Origin: Saccoglossus kowalevskii
Taxonomy: Eukaryota > Hemichordata > Enteropneusta > Harrimaniidae
NCBI RefSeq assembly: GCF_000003605.2
Contig: NW_003137828.1
Location: 555,824-585,033 of the forward strand
DNA: 29,210 bases
Direction: 5' to 3'
Within the stretch, counting starts at the first letter, position 1. Each line of letters opens with the position of its first letter. This document shows, piece after piece, positions 10,376-18,989 of the stretch. The notes beneath the pieces were generated by a model, which was not told where the DNA came from, made no database searches, and was given only the letters and a program-made list of their open reading frames with translations. Made by a program: the position numbers and the translations under genes.

Positions 10376-13165
10376 ATGATGGATAGCATTGAGAAATACA
10401 CAAGTAGCTTGGCGAAAAATATCTCTAATTGTTGTCCAAATGCCACAAACGACAGAGAGGAAGTGTCAATAAAACTCATCTCGACGAACAAGAAAAAAAG
10501 TTCCGGGAACGAGGATGCAGGTCGCGAAATAGAACCGTATGCCATAAAACGGTATCGTCGTTTTTTGTCGTACAGTAACACGCGTTTCAACTATCATGGG
10601 GATTTAGAGTTGTGGGTGTGGGACACGACGTTTCAAGTTCATGCCAACATATTGAGAGAATGTTCCAGTTATTTCCGTGAACTATTGCACGACCATTGGT
10701 GTGGGATTCCGAATTCGTCTAATGTCCAATATATGATGGTCATTAGTGATTCGGCAATCACTCCGACCAACTTCAAGATAGTATTGGATTATTTATACTT
10801 CGGAAAACTCTGCGTAACTTTGGATAGCATTGAAGAAGCTTATCTTGCGATTGAGTTTCTGGACATTGAGGTTGAGGACGAGGATGTGGTGACGGACCTT
10901 TCTTTGAGTGGGATACATATGAACTTGACAGGGGAGGAACGCAACACTATTTTATATGAGACCAGTGCTACTGATTCGGATTCGGGAAAACAGTCAACGG
11001 ACAGAGAGGGCGCGTCAAGCGTGGAAGACGACGCGTCATCAGAAATGAATAATCCCACCACGGAGATAGGCTTTGATAGCGACAACGGCGAAGATTCTGC
11101 TATTTCAGTCGAAACACCTCGCACTAGAACTGGCAAAGATTTACTAGACTCGGGAAGTTTTTACAGTGATATGACTATGGATGGAATACACGACGATTTT
11201 CTGAGTTTAGAAGAGGCTAAATCAGATGATTTGACTTTAATGGGTGACATGACAAACTTGAGCGATGACGAACTTTCTGTTGGGACCATTCCATCAGAAG
11301 AGTTAGTTCAATTGGACTACACGGAGAAACGGGTTTCAGATGACGATTCGGTGACGAGGTCGGTTTCGAATCGCAGAACTCCGAGTATGATATTGGAGAC
11401 ACAGAGTATAGCAATACAAACAGACGATATCGAATATGAAAATACTATGAATAACAACTCATGGCATTCACGTGATCGATTAACCCCAATTTCATTGGCC
11501 GATAGTTTAGAGCGGGAAAATGGTTACGATACGGCAATGCAAATCACAAAGACTGAACTGCTACAATTAAAAAGTAGTTCGAACTTTTTGTCTAATACTT
11601 ATTCGAGAAGCACTGATTCGTTGCCTATATTTGATTACGATGAATCCGAAGATGAATACGAACTTGCTTTCGACGAACAAGTTGTAATCGAGCGAGGTGA
11701 TTTAGCGTCTGCACGATTTGACGGTAAAGAGGACTGCTTCGCACAGCTTGTGCGGTTTCTGCAAGTGGATTACCAAGTCGGTGGAAAAGGTGGTTCGCGA
11801 CCTTCCAGCCGTCCTTCCAGCCGATGCTCAAGCCGCTGTTCAAATAGGAGCGGGCGACGCAGGCGATTCAATATTTTTGGATTTGATGATTCCGAATATG
11901 GGAGCTTGTATAGCGAAGAGATGACACTCGAATGTCGGGACTCGAAATCGGTAGATCACAGAACCTCAACAGCAAATAAAGACACAGCTGTGTTAGCAGA
12001 GGAGAAAGAGAAAATCCTTGAAGAATTTTGTCAGTTCTTATGGACTGAGTATGACAATGTTTTGGAGGAGGGGGAGGATAAAATAGAAGAGCCCTCTCAA
12101 AATATGGATCACAACCTCGCCTTGTCAGCCGTCTTCATCCATGATCGTGGACCAGTCCTCTTCTCGTACGATATATCTGATCAGAAATGGAAAGAATTTA
12201 ACAGAGATTCGGGAATTTGGAGACTCCCTGGAAGTAGGTGGTTTTCCAACGACAAGACCGTGTACTGCTTGCGCTATCACGAAAGATCGCCGGTCTTTCA
12301 GCGACGACTTCTCGCCTATAACTGTAAGAAAGGCGAGTGGGAAAAATCAATCCCATCATTCATCACAACCTCCTCCCTTTCCGTTCTCGGAATGGTGGCC
12401 GACTCCGAGGATCGCATCTACGTCCTAGAAGGAGGGGTGACGGACTTCTTTCTGACTGTTCACCACTACGATCCAAATATCAGTCCATCGAGTTGGGATA
12501 TCAAGCTAGTTCCTCTAGAGCAGTTGTCAACAATTACCATGCAGGATAGAATGGGAATCGAGTCAGACTTAATACAGTTCAAAGATTCATGCATCTGCCG
12601 CGGAAGGATATATTTTTTGTACATCAAGTACAGAGACCCTGACATCTACTTGGGGTACTTGCAACCACCGAAGTCGAAAGAGGGGCAGTGGAATGCTAGA
12701 GAGGTGATGAAAATCAGCGCACACTACCTAAATGAATTATGGTTGCTCATCAGTGACGGTGAGAATTTGTTCGCGCTTCTGATCCACAGTCGGCGAATCG
12801 TACTGATGAAGATACTCCCGGAAACAGGGTCGCTTCTTCACGTCGCGGGCCTAAGCGAGCAAAGCGATATTTTCCCACTGGTAAAACTAACCGAAGGGAA
12901 GAAGTGGTCGACGACAGCCACATTGGTGAACGACCACGTCAACATTTGCAACTTCCCATCAAGTTTGAATATGTGTCGGTATGATCTTGAGGCGAACGAG
13001 TGGAGTTGTGTGCCGCTACCGGCTCAGAGTCATCGAAATCGGTGGGACAGTGTTAGTATGTTGTCATTAGACCTGTCCACACTGCCGGAAGTATTCGCCA
13101 GCACTGAGAGAATCCGTAACGACGCTCTTGGTGGAGGCATGTGGTTATACTCTGGCACCCATTAG
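10376..13165 (+). CDS. BTB-kelch (KLHL-like) protein, 929 aa, single coding exon
   Basis: Probably a substrate adaptor of a cullin-3 ubiquitin ligase, as BTB-kelch proteins generally are (family knowledge). A BTB fold spans residues ~75-167, with the core FQVHANILRECSSYFRELL at 86-104 and the closing FKIVLDYLYFGKL helix. Residues ~189-440 are acidic, Ser/Thr-rich and probably disordered. An RPSS/RCSS tetrapeptide run with a basic tail follows at ~475-497. Residues ~579-900 look like a degenerate kelch propeller: Tyr-x7-Trp strands occur at 598-605, 648-655 and 869-876, with one classical EGG. No BACK domain is recognisable. The frame stays open to an ATG at 10238, but a splice acceptor ends at 10363, so I start at the ATG-ATG pair. 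The second of these (10379) has A at -3 and G at +4. Stop is TAG at 13163. The closest named family member cannot be told by eye. Confidence 0.88.
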   Translation: MMDSIEKYTSSLAKNISNCCPNATNDREEVSIKLISTNKKKSSGNEDAGREIEPYAIKRYRRFLSYSNTRFNYHGDLELWVWDTTFQVHANILRECSSYFRELLHDHWCGIPNSSNVQYMMVISDSAITPTNFKIVLDYLYFGKLCVTLDSIEEAYLAIEFLDIEVEDEDVVTDLSLSGIHMNLTGEERNTILYETSATDSDSGKQSTDREGASSVEDDASSEMNNPTTEIGFDSDNGEDSAISVETPRTRTGKDLLDSGSFYSDMTMDGIHDDFLSLEEAKSDDLTLMGDMTNLSDDELSVGTIPSEELVQLDYTEKRVSDDDSVTRSVSNRRTPSMILETQSIAIQTDDIEYENTMNNNSWHSRDRLTPISLADSLERENGYDTAMQITKTELLQLKSSSNFLSNTYSRSTDSLPIFDYDESEDEYELAFDEQVVIERGDLASARFDGKEDCFAQLVRFLQVDYQVGGKGGSRPSSRPSSRCSSRCSNRSGRRRRFNIFGFDDSEYGSLYSEEMTLECRDSKSVDHRTSTANKDTAVLAEEKEKILEEFCQFLWTEYDNVLEEGEDKIEEPSQNMDHNLALSAVFIHDRGPVLFSYDISDQKWKEFNRDSGIWRLPGSRWFSNDKTVYCLRYHERSPVFQRRLLAYNCKKGEWEKSIPSFITTSSLSVLGMVADSEDRIYVLEGGVTDFFLTVHHYDPNISPSSWDIKLVPLEQLSTITMQDRMGIESDLIQFKDSCICRGRIYFLYIKYRDPDIYLGYLQPPKSKEGQWNAREVMKISAHYLNELWLLISDGENLFALLIHSRRIVLMKILPETGSLLHVAGLSEQSDIFPLVKLTEGKKWSTTATLVNDHVNICNFPSSLNMCRYDLEANEWSCVPLPAQSHRNRWDSVSMLSLDLSTLPEVFASTERIRNDALGGGMWLYSGTH
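11798..11848 (+). repeat. 12-bp coding repeat (RPSS/RCSS)
   Basis: Four imperfect 12-bp units inside the BTB-kelch gene encode RPSS, RPSS, RCSS and RCSN, followed by R. In-frame expansion here would change the length of the Arg-Ser linker without a frameshift. Confidence 0.85.
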
Positions 13166-13830
13166 TATGAATCATTTATCCTTTCATCTCCAATAGATCT
13201 GATATATTTACTTCCCGCCAATTTACAGAAGCCTGGTGTACCTTACGAATGACCACGTGACCAAACGCAGTTGCCGATTCAAACATTACTACTTTTACCC
13301 ACCAATGTTATTTTGTACTCCACTGAAACGCCTCGGCGCTAGAGGGCGCGACTTACAAAAATGTGTAATATAATTCTAATGTTCATGCACTAACTACAGT
13401 CTCAGGGAATAATTGTTTCTGGTCATAATCTGTATATTGTTTCCACGTTGCAAGGATATAAATTGAATAGTTTAGTACTTATTTCTTATAAGTTTACACA
13501 CACAAATACATGAGTTATTTTGCCTTTGAGATTTGGAAACACGCAATTTTCACTGTCTTACGTAACATTATTGTATATAATATTTATTTATATATTCATT
13601 TACATTTTGATATTTACCATATATTAATTGGGATTGCGACCTCTACGACCGATTGTAACTGTCTATGAGGGCGCAATTCACAGTGACAGTGTCAGATTGC
13701 CATGTTTACTGAAATAGTAACTATAGATTACCATGATATACCTAGCTATTGTAGACTTGGCAAATTAATTTAACTGAAACGGTCAGTCAGGTATTAAAGG
13801 TGCAATCTGGACTAGCATATATATATATAA
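13166..13830 (+). other. 3' flank / probable 3' UTR of the BTB-kelch gene
   Basis: AT-rich with no coding signal. I see no canonical AATAAA on the plus strand. The variant ATTAAA at 13793-13798 is the best poly(A) signal candidate, about 630 bp after the stop. A CTCF-core-like TAGAGGGCGC sits at 13340-13349 and an (AT)n run at 13818-13830. Confidence 0.4.
13793..13798 (+). terminator. Candidate poly(A) signal ATTAAA
   Basis: The commonest variant of AATAAA, sitting downstream of the BTB-kelch stop codon. The distance is plausible, but there is no further support such as a clear GT-rich element. Confidence 0.2.
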
Positions 13831-15604
13831 ATGCTGCTTTTGCACGAAGCCAAGCAGTATCCATTAGATGAAAAATCAAAACTACTAATACGCATGCGCA
13901 GAGAATGTTATTGTACGTACCAAAATAAGCAGTGCACATGCGTATTAGAGAATGTCATTGTTATATCGATCGAATACTCAGAAACTGTTTCTCACATTCA
14001 TTGTTTTCATGTCATGAAGAATCATGTCTTGTATCATTTTCATCAATATACGAAAATGCTGAAAATGACATACACATGTATTGCATTTTCAGCACATGTT
14101 GTTCACGATAATATTTCAGTAATTATAAAAAATTGTATACAAATTAATGCTTGAGAAACCCATACATTTTATTCACTTATCGAGAGCGCCACCAACGCCA
14201 CATATTATAAAAAGGCACACACAGTGTTACATTGTTTTTAATATAATTTATTTGTGCAGTACACGTCACGTTGTATGTGAGCACGGAGTGGGTTACTGAC
14301 ATAATAATTTGCATATATTGTATCAGATAGGCCAGATATGTATGTATCAGAAATTAATATTCAACATCCCTGCCTATCATCGCATAAACTGTGTTTTCAT
14401 AAATTGTTTCATCTTTTTAATCTTGACCAAATTTACTTTTGTAAGAGCACATGTTGATTTGTCACGTGACACGGCATATATTGATGACAATACTTGAAAA
14501 TACTGGGTCGAATGAACAGTATTACAGGGATTACAAAGTACAGCTCACACCCTTTGACCTTTTAAAAAAGACCGGTTTCCATCGCTTATACCTACAGCCT
14601 TTGCATCTACGTGCCCATTCAGATGCAGCGCTGGAGTAGAGTATTTTGGAACAGCAAAGGTCACTGACCATAAATGTCCTTTCGGGAATAAACCACGTGG
14701 AAATTAGATCGGGTCATTAAGAGTATCAATAATATTGTTCAGCGCAATGTGTTGTGTTGCCTACGTGATAAGCAGTACAACAAATATTTCTTTACAAATC
14801 ATATTATTAACGCTGCACTAGCTGGCATCAAAAGGCAAACTACTCCATTAACGCTGACACTGCAGTACGCGTTTGATTGCCTCCTTGGGTTTTATAGGAA
14901 GTTCGTTTCACTTACTTGTTTTTAACACAATATAACGCTATTAAATTAATGTTCCTGATTTCTATTTACCATATTATATATTTAGTACTTTATTTCATGC
15001 TACGAGGAATCAGGATACTGAGTAAAAGTCACTTACTGTGCAGGGTCGGGGACTTACAACGATTCATTTTCACATTGTATTGTATTGTATTCTTGTAACA
15101 TTAATTTGACACCATATAGCCTTAGAAACACTGTTCTCATCGAAGAACTGCATTGCGTGAATAATACTAATTTTAACAACTTTATTTACTGCATTGATAC
15201 TGAATTTAAATTTTAATTAACTCGCCTCAAACTCGTATATTCCGAAGTAGATTAATTAACTGCCTATATTACCATAACAGACACTGTGATACCGGGTTTG
15301 GCAAGCAAAATACGGTGGACCACACACAAAATGTCAGTAAGCACATTATATACTCAGGTTCTCTCTTACCCATTTGCTATTGTAGCTACCGAACGGTTCG
15401 ATGCCAACACAATTATACATAGTGTCCTTGACACTCGAAACCATAACAGCATACTACTAATTCAGGGATTCAGTAACTTTGTATTTACAGGATATCAGAT
15501 ATGTATGTTATTCATCATGACTATTAAATGACATTGAACACATTTGATATTATGATATTTTGTTCACTTTGCTTGACCACAATTGTTGGCAGAACGTACA
15601 CGCG
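13831..15604. other. Gene-free stretch with nuclear receptor-like motifs
   Basis: Open frames of 60-107 codons show no domain and an AT-driven composition; none is called. Between 14548 and 14670 lie a DR1-like element on the minus strand and an IR1-like element. A GTCACGTGAC dyad is at 14461-14470. Confidence 0.5.
14548..14670. promoter_or_regulatory. DR1-like plus IR1-like receptor motifs
   Basis: CACCCTTTGACCT at 14548-14560 reads AGGTCA-A-AGGGTG on the minus strand, a DR1 layout. AGGTCA-C-TGACCA at 14658-14670 is an IR1 with one mismatch. Function is inferred from motif only. Confidence 0.25.
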
Positions 15605-15770
15605 TTAAAACGGGAGGGGGTGTCACCTGCGCATGCATCAGGTGGCCGTAGCGTTTCATTGTTTACAAATAAGCGTCTACCCATGAGCCTTTGCGTTTTT
15701 AGCGTGTGTTGTTATCGTCGCTTGGGACTCAATTCCCGCGCGCGCGCAGGTGACGACCCTCCCGCTTTAA
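15605..15770 (+). mobile_element. MITE copy 1, TTAA-flanked, 166 bp
   Basis: Bounded by TTAA at 15605-15608 and 15767-15770. The ends form inverted repeats of about 25-30 bp: TTAAAACGGGAGGGGGTGTC at the left, and the complement of GACGACCCTCCCGCTTTAA at the right. The inside is GC-rich and matches the copy at 17323-17487 in reverse orientation along its whole length. It has no coding capacity; the short open frame across it has a look-alike in copy 2 only because the DNA is repeated. TTAA target duplication is usual for piggyBac-type elements, but the terminal bases are not the canonical CCY, so the superfamily is open. Confidence 0.85.
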
Positions 15771-16536
15771 GTATACTTCAAGTATAAGTATCTAAGGAGA
15801 AATCACGAAATGTTGCTAGGTTATTTCCCGGGACTGGATATTTTATATTTTCGAGAACAGTCCTGGAGTACCTGACTATTTTTTTAGATTATGATCGTAC
15901 CTTATTCATTCATTGTTTATATTCTATTTTCAATTCAAACTTAACAACTCTATTAGCCTGGAATCCAGTCATTCTGAGTACACTCAAGAATGACCTGGTG
16001 AATCGCTATACAGCTATGTGACCGGCACAGAATTGTGTGTCATCACTGAATGAGTGTATCCATGACTTCAGTACATTACCATGGAAATACGCATGCGCAA
16101 ATCGAACTTCAAGTAAGGCCCACCCATAATACTTGAGACCAATTCACTAGTCTATTACTCCATATAATGACTTATATATCACGACTGGATAGTGCCTGTC
16201 AGTAATCTGAATGTCTACTAATACGTGTCGGAATGAATGGTGTATCCTATGCTCGATTAGGAGTTTGTTTTTGTTGAGGGGCACACAATGTTTGGAGTTA
16301 TGAAGTTAAAATCGCAAAATATAGTGACATGAAGGGTATATGAACGGATCAGTGTTCATGCTCGGAGGTTGCTTGGATCCAACTTATTTTGAAACGGGGG
16401 CGGGACACTCTACACCTATTTTGACCGCTTACATATTTGTTTCTAATTTTTCACAACAAATAAATACGGTGTTGTGTAATGTGTTCGGTGCTTTTACCAC
16501 GCATGTATGACTAAAATCCATGAGATCAAACATATT
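15771..16536. other. Gene-free spacer between MITE copy 1 and possible exon
   Basis: No open frame, RNA gene or repeat recognised. Confidence 0.5.
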
Positions 16537-16836
16537 TCATCTATATAAGAGTTCAAAGCTCTGCAAACAATTCAGATTCCTTGCCATCTGAGTTACAGTT
16601 AATAAATCAGAGACAACAGCTGCTACGGGATCAATTACGTTCACCCAGAGGACGATGTCCCAGGCACTGTTTAATATGAAGTAAACCGCATAGAACACGC
16701 TTAAACGATCACACAGGTGGCCCATGACGTGAGCAATGTAGATCACCAAGCGGTACTTAATCCCGATTGTTGTTGTTTTTCCTCCAATTATTGTTGTCTT
16801 ACGCTGTAAATCGGCAATAGAGCTATTGATACCATA
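16537..16836 (-). CDS. Possible internal/terminal exon of a membrane protein
   Basis: An open frame of 99 codons on the minus strand, ending in TGA at 16539-16537. A CAG that could be an acceptor at 16806-16804 would start the exon at 16803. The start is basic (RKTT...KTTTIGIKYR). Two hydrophobic stretches follow: LVIYIAHVMGHL to VFYAVYFIL, and IVLWVNVIDPVAAVVSDLL. A basic loop, a hydrophobic helix, a short turn and a second helix with Asn-x-x-Asp-Pro recall TM6-TM7 of class A GPCRs, where NPxxY is usual; the Tyr is missing here. Codon use looks better than in neighbouring random frames. No partner exon was found, and an RT relic lies immediately on its 5' side. It could be a gene fragment or chance. 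Confidence 0.25.
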   Translation of the reverse strand, partial: YGINSSIADLQRKTTIIGGKTTTIGIKYRLVIYIAHVMGHLCDRLSVFYAVYFILNSAWDIVLWVNVIDPVAAVVSDLLTVTQMARNLNCLQSFELLYR

Positions 16837-16857
16837 TTAGCAATACTAGTATAGTGA

Positions 16858-17326
16858 ACGAGATATCAGTAAGAATAAACAAATCAGGTATAATTTGCAA
16901 TGAAATTTTAAATACTATAGCTATAGACAATCTTGCCAAATGGACATATTCATTCGTCTAATCAGTTTTGGTTTCGTAAAAATCATAGAAAAACTGATAG
17001 CATTTTTATTGTAACATCATTGATAAACAAACTTCTAAATTCGGCTGCGTTGTTTATTTCAAGAACGCGTTTGACAGTATTGAGAGACAAGGTCATTTAG
17101 ACAAACAATAGGAGTTAAGAATAAATTGTACTCAAATATACAAAGTTTGTATTTGTCGACAAATCGCACTACCAAGTGCGGTTTCACAAACTGTTTTTAA
17201 ATCAACTTGTAGGGTTATACAGAGATTTAATATGAGTCATATCACAGGCATTTAATATTTTCGTAAACAATATCCTAGACACTGACAAGTAGTACAATAC
17301 TGTTCAATTAGATAATATAAACTTAA
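16858..17326 (+). pseudogene. Non-LTR retrotransposon reverse transcriptase relic, part 1
   Basis: Decayed RT domain in shifting frames. Recognisable pieces in the right order are: NEILNT...LAKW (16900s); QFWFRKNHRKTDSIF from 16963, where the family has QFGFRKN; KNAFDSIERQGHLDKQ from 17061, the motif A region; a GV..LY.S block; and NIFVNNIL from 17254, where LINE RTs carry a FVNDI-like block. Frameshifts and stops occur between them. The frame breaks right where the motif A catalytic Asp should lie just before KNAFD, so the enzyme is dead. The relic is cut at 17323-17326 by the MITE. The LINE clade is not assigned. Confidence 0.7.
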
Positions 17327-17487
17327 AGCGGGAGGGTCTTCACCTGCGCACGCGCGGGAATTGAGTCCCAAGCGATCATAACAGCACATGCTAAGAACGC
17401 AAAGGTTCATGGGTAGACGCTTTTTCGTAAACAATGACACGCTATGGCCACTTGACGCATGCGTAGGTGACGACTCCTCCGCTTTAA
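17323..17487 (-). mobile_element. MITE copy 2, TTAA-flanked, 165 bp, inverted to copy 1
   Basis: Bounded by TTAA at 17323-17326 and 17484-17487, with inverted ends TTAAAGCGGGAGGGT and the complement of ACTCCTCCGCTTTAA. Its reverse complement aligns with copy 1 end to end with scattered substitutions. It sits inside the RT relic, just before the expected ADD motif. Removing it with one TTAA would rejoin the RT sequence, so TTAA is the target duplication. Confidence 0.88.
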
Positions 17488-17620
17488 ATTGTTGCGGATG
17501 ATTAAGTTTTTTTTCATAGCTTCTGATGGGTCACTGACAAGTCGAGGTACTCTCATCCTTACCATCTCAAATATGAACAGCAAAATAAAGCTGTCTTTTG
17601 CAGTTTTTATTAATTTCTAA
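17484..17620 (+). pseudogene. Reverse transcriptase relic, part 2
   Basis: Directly after the MITE, GCG GAT GAT at 17494-17502 encodes Ala-Asp-Asp, the catalytic motif C (usually YADD) of RTs, at the expected place after part 1. The LLY before it seems lost by a short deletion and a stop follows. The sequence beyond is too diverged to align by eye, and the end is approximate. Confidence 0.45.
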
Positions 17621-18752
17621 ATTCGAAACATTGTACCGTAAATTGTGTAATCAATATTTAACTGTTCTTATCAGAGTGCAGAGTTGAGACGTTATTCAAT
17701 CATTGTTATAATTTACATTAATTTAAAGTAATTTTACTGTAAAAAACTCCCAAGGATACTGTAAACTCATACTGATGAATTGTTCAATAATAATCAAGGG
17801 AATGACATCACGCAGGGGAGACTGCTATTCCTCTTACATTTCTATCAATACGTGCATTACGTAACTTGTTATCGACTTCCAGAATTGGGTCACGAATGAA
17901 CTTGCCAACTTGAACATAATTGATCACTAAAAGGCACGAATCTTTATTATATAAGTAAATGTGCTTGTGAAAAATATAATTCATCTTCTTAAATAAGCAC
18001 GGGAAACAGATGTTTAAAGTTGGTGATAGAGTAACTAAAATAAGTCAACATTGGGATGCAGATGTGTTTTCAGTCACGTTCCGATTCAATCTGGATTTAT
18101 TCTGATGACTGCTTTTGAAACACACTGAACATGGATTTGAGAGTATTTCCTTCATTTTATTTGAATTATTGCATGTGTGTTTATATTTAATAAGGCATGC
18201 AATTTTGGGACCAGTCAAAAATCTAATTGTACTATAATCATTCATCGCAGCTCCTATATAATATCACATTATAATATCTTGTCTTGTGTTGTGGTCGTTT
18301 GTTTTGTATTTCGGTTTTTTTGATAACTAAAGTGTGGTATTTGTAATCGATAACTAGAAATGGGTATGTCCTATCGGAATGCGCGTAATGTTATACCTCT
18401 GTGTTGTGACATTTATCCAGGGGAGGCGTTAAGCGCATTGAACCCCATTGACCTGGTTAACCCCTTATCCGGGGATTATCATCCCGGACATTGACAAGTC
18501 ACACCAATTTAGGTACTCCCACTGCATTACAGCTGTGACGGCAATTTATATTTCGTCTTAGTGACATTTTAACTATCAGTACACATAACACGTAACTCAT
18601 TGTTACAATGGATAGTATCGAAATAGAGCCCCATTCACAACTTCTGGAGATCATTGCATCATTTCCGGCCTTATGTACAAAGAATGTTACAAAAATAATA
18701 AGTACAAGAAGTGCTAGTAAAGATTACAAAAGAAAAGAAAAACACATTTTAT
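17621..18752. other. Gene-free stretch between two retrotransposon relics
   Basis: No recognisable coding region. The part just below 18753 is probably the 3' untranslated tail of the minus-strand retrotransposon relic, with an A/T-rich tract after the stop. Its 3' end cannot be fixed. Confidence 0.45.
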
Positions 18753-18989
18753 TTAAATACTATCTCGTATAGTATATGCCTGTATTAAATAGCATGCTAT
18801 GTTTCTCTGTAAATGTTTGTTATTTGTTTTCATTAAGTTATTAAATTTAATTGGATCTTCGTAAGTATAATAATAAGCTGGTAAGTATGTTGCCCTTATG
18901 TCAGAATAAAGTGGACAGCATAACAGGAAATGAAACTCGTCTTCAACGATATCACGACAAAAATTACACTATCGTTCATTTCTAGAAAC
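18753..18989 (-). pseudogene. Non-LTR retrotransposon C-terminal zinc-knuckle relic
   Basis: On the minus strand a 71-codon open piece (18968-18753, TAA at the end) reads C-x2-C followed by IVEDEFHFLLCCPLYSDIR and a Tyr-rich LPAYYY block. The layout CxxC...EDExHFLxxCPxY is known from the C-terminal end, after the RT domain, of LINE-type ORF2 proteins in marine invertebrates. An in-frame TAG at 18971-18969 precedes it, just after a conserved-looking Glu-Arg. The 31-bp array starts where the rest of the ORF should lie, so only the last part remains. Orientation is opposite to the RT relic at 16858, so they are separate copies. Confidence 0.65.

Noticed and set aside
13831-14154. 107-codon plus-strand frame after the BTB-kelch gene
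   Set aside because: AT-driven composition, no domain, no splice or promoter support.
15560-15787. 75-codon plus-strand frame resembling a minus-strand frame at 17252-17440
   Set aside because: The likeness comes from the two inverted MITE copies, not from a gene family.
2181-18361. Shared word CGATAACTAGAAA near 2181 and 18349
   Set aside because: A 13-base match between two places is expected by chance at this scale, and similarity does not extend.
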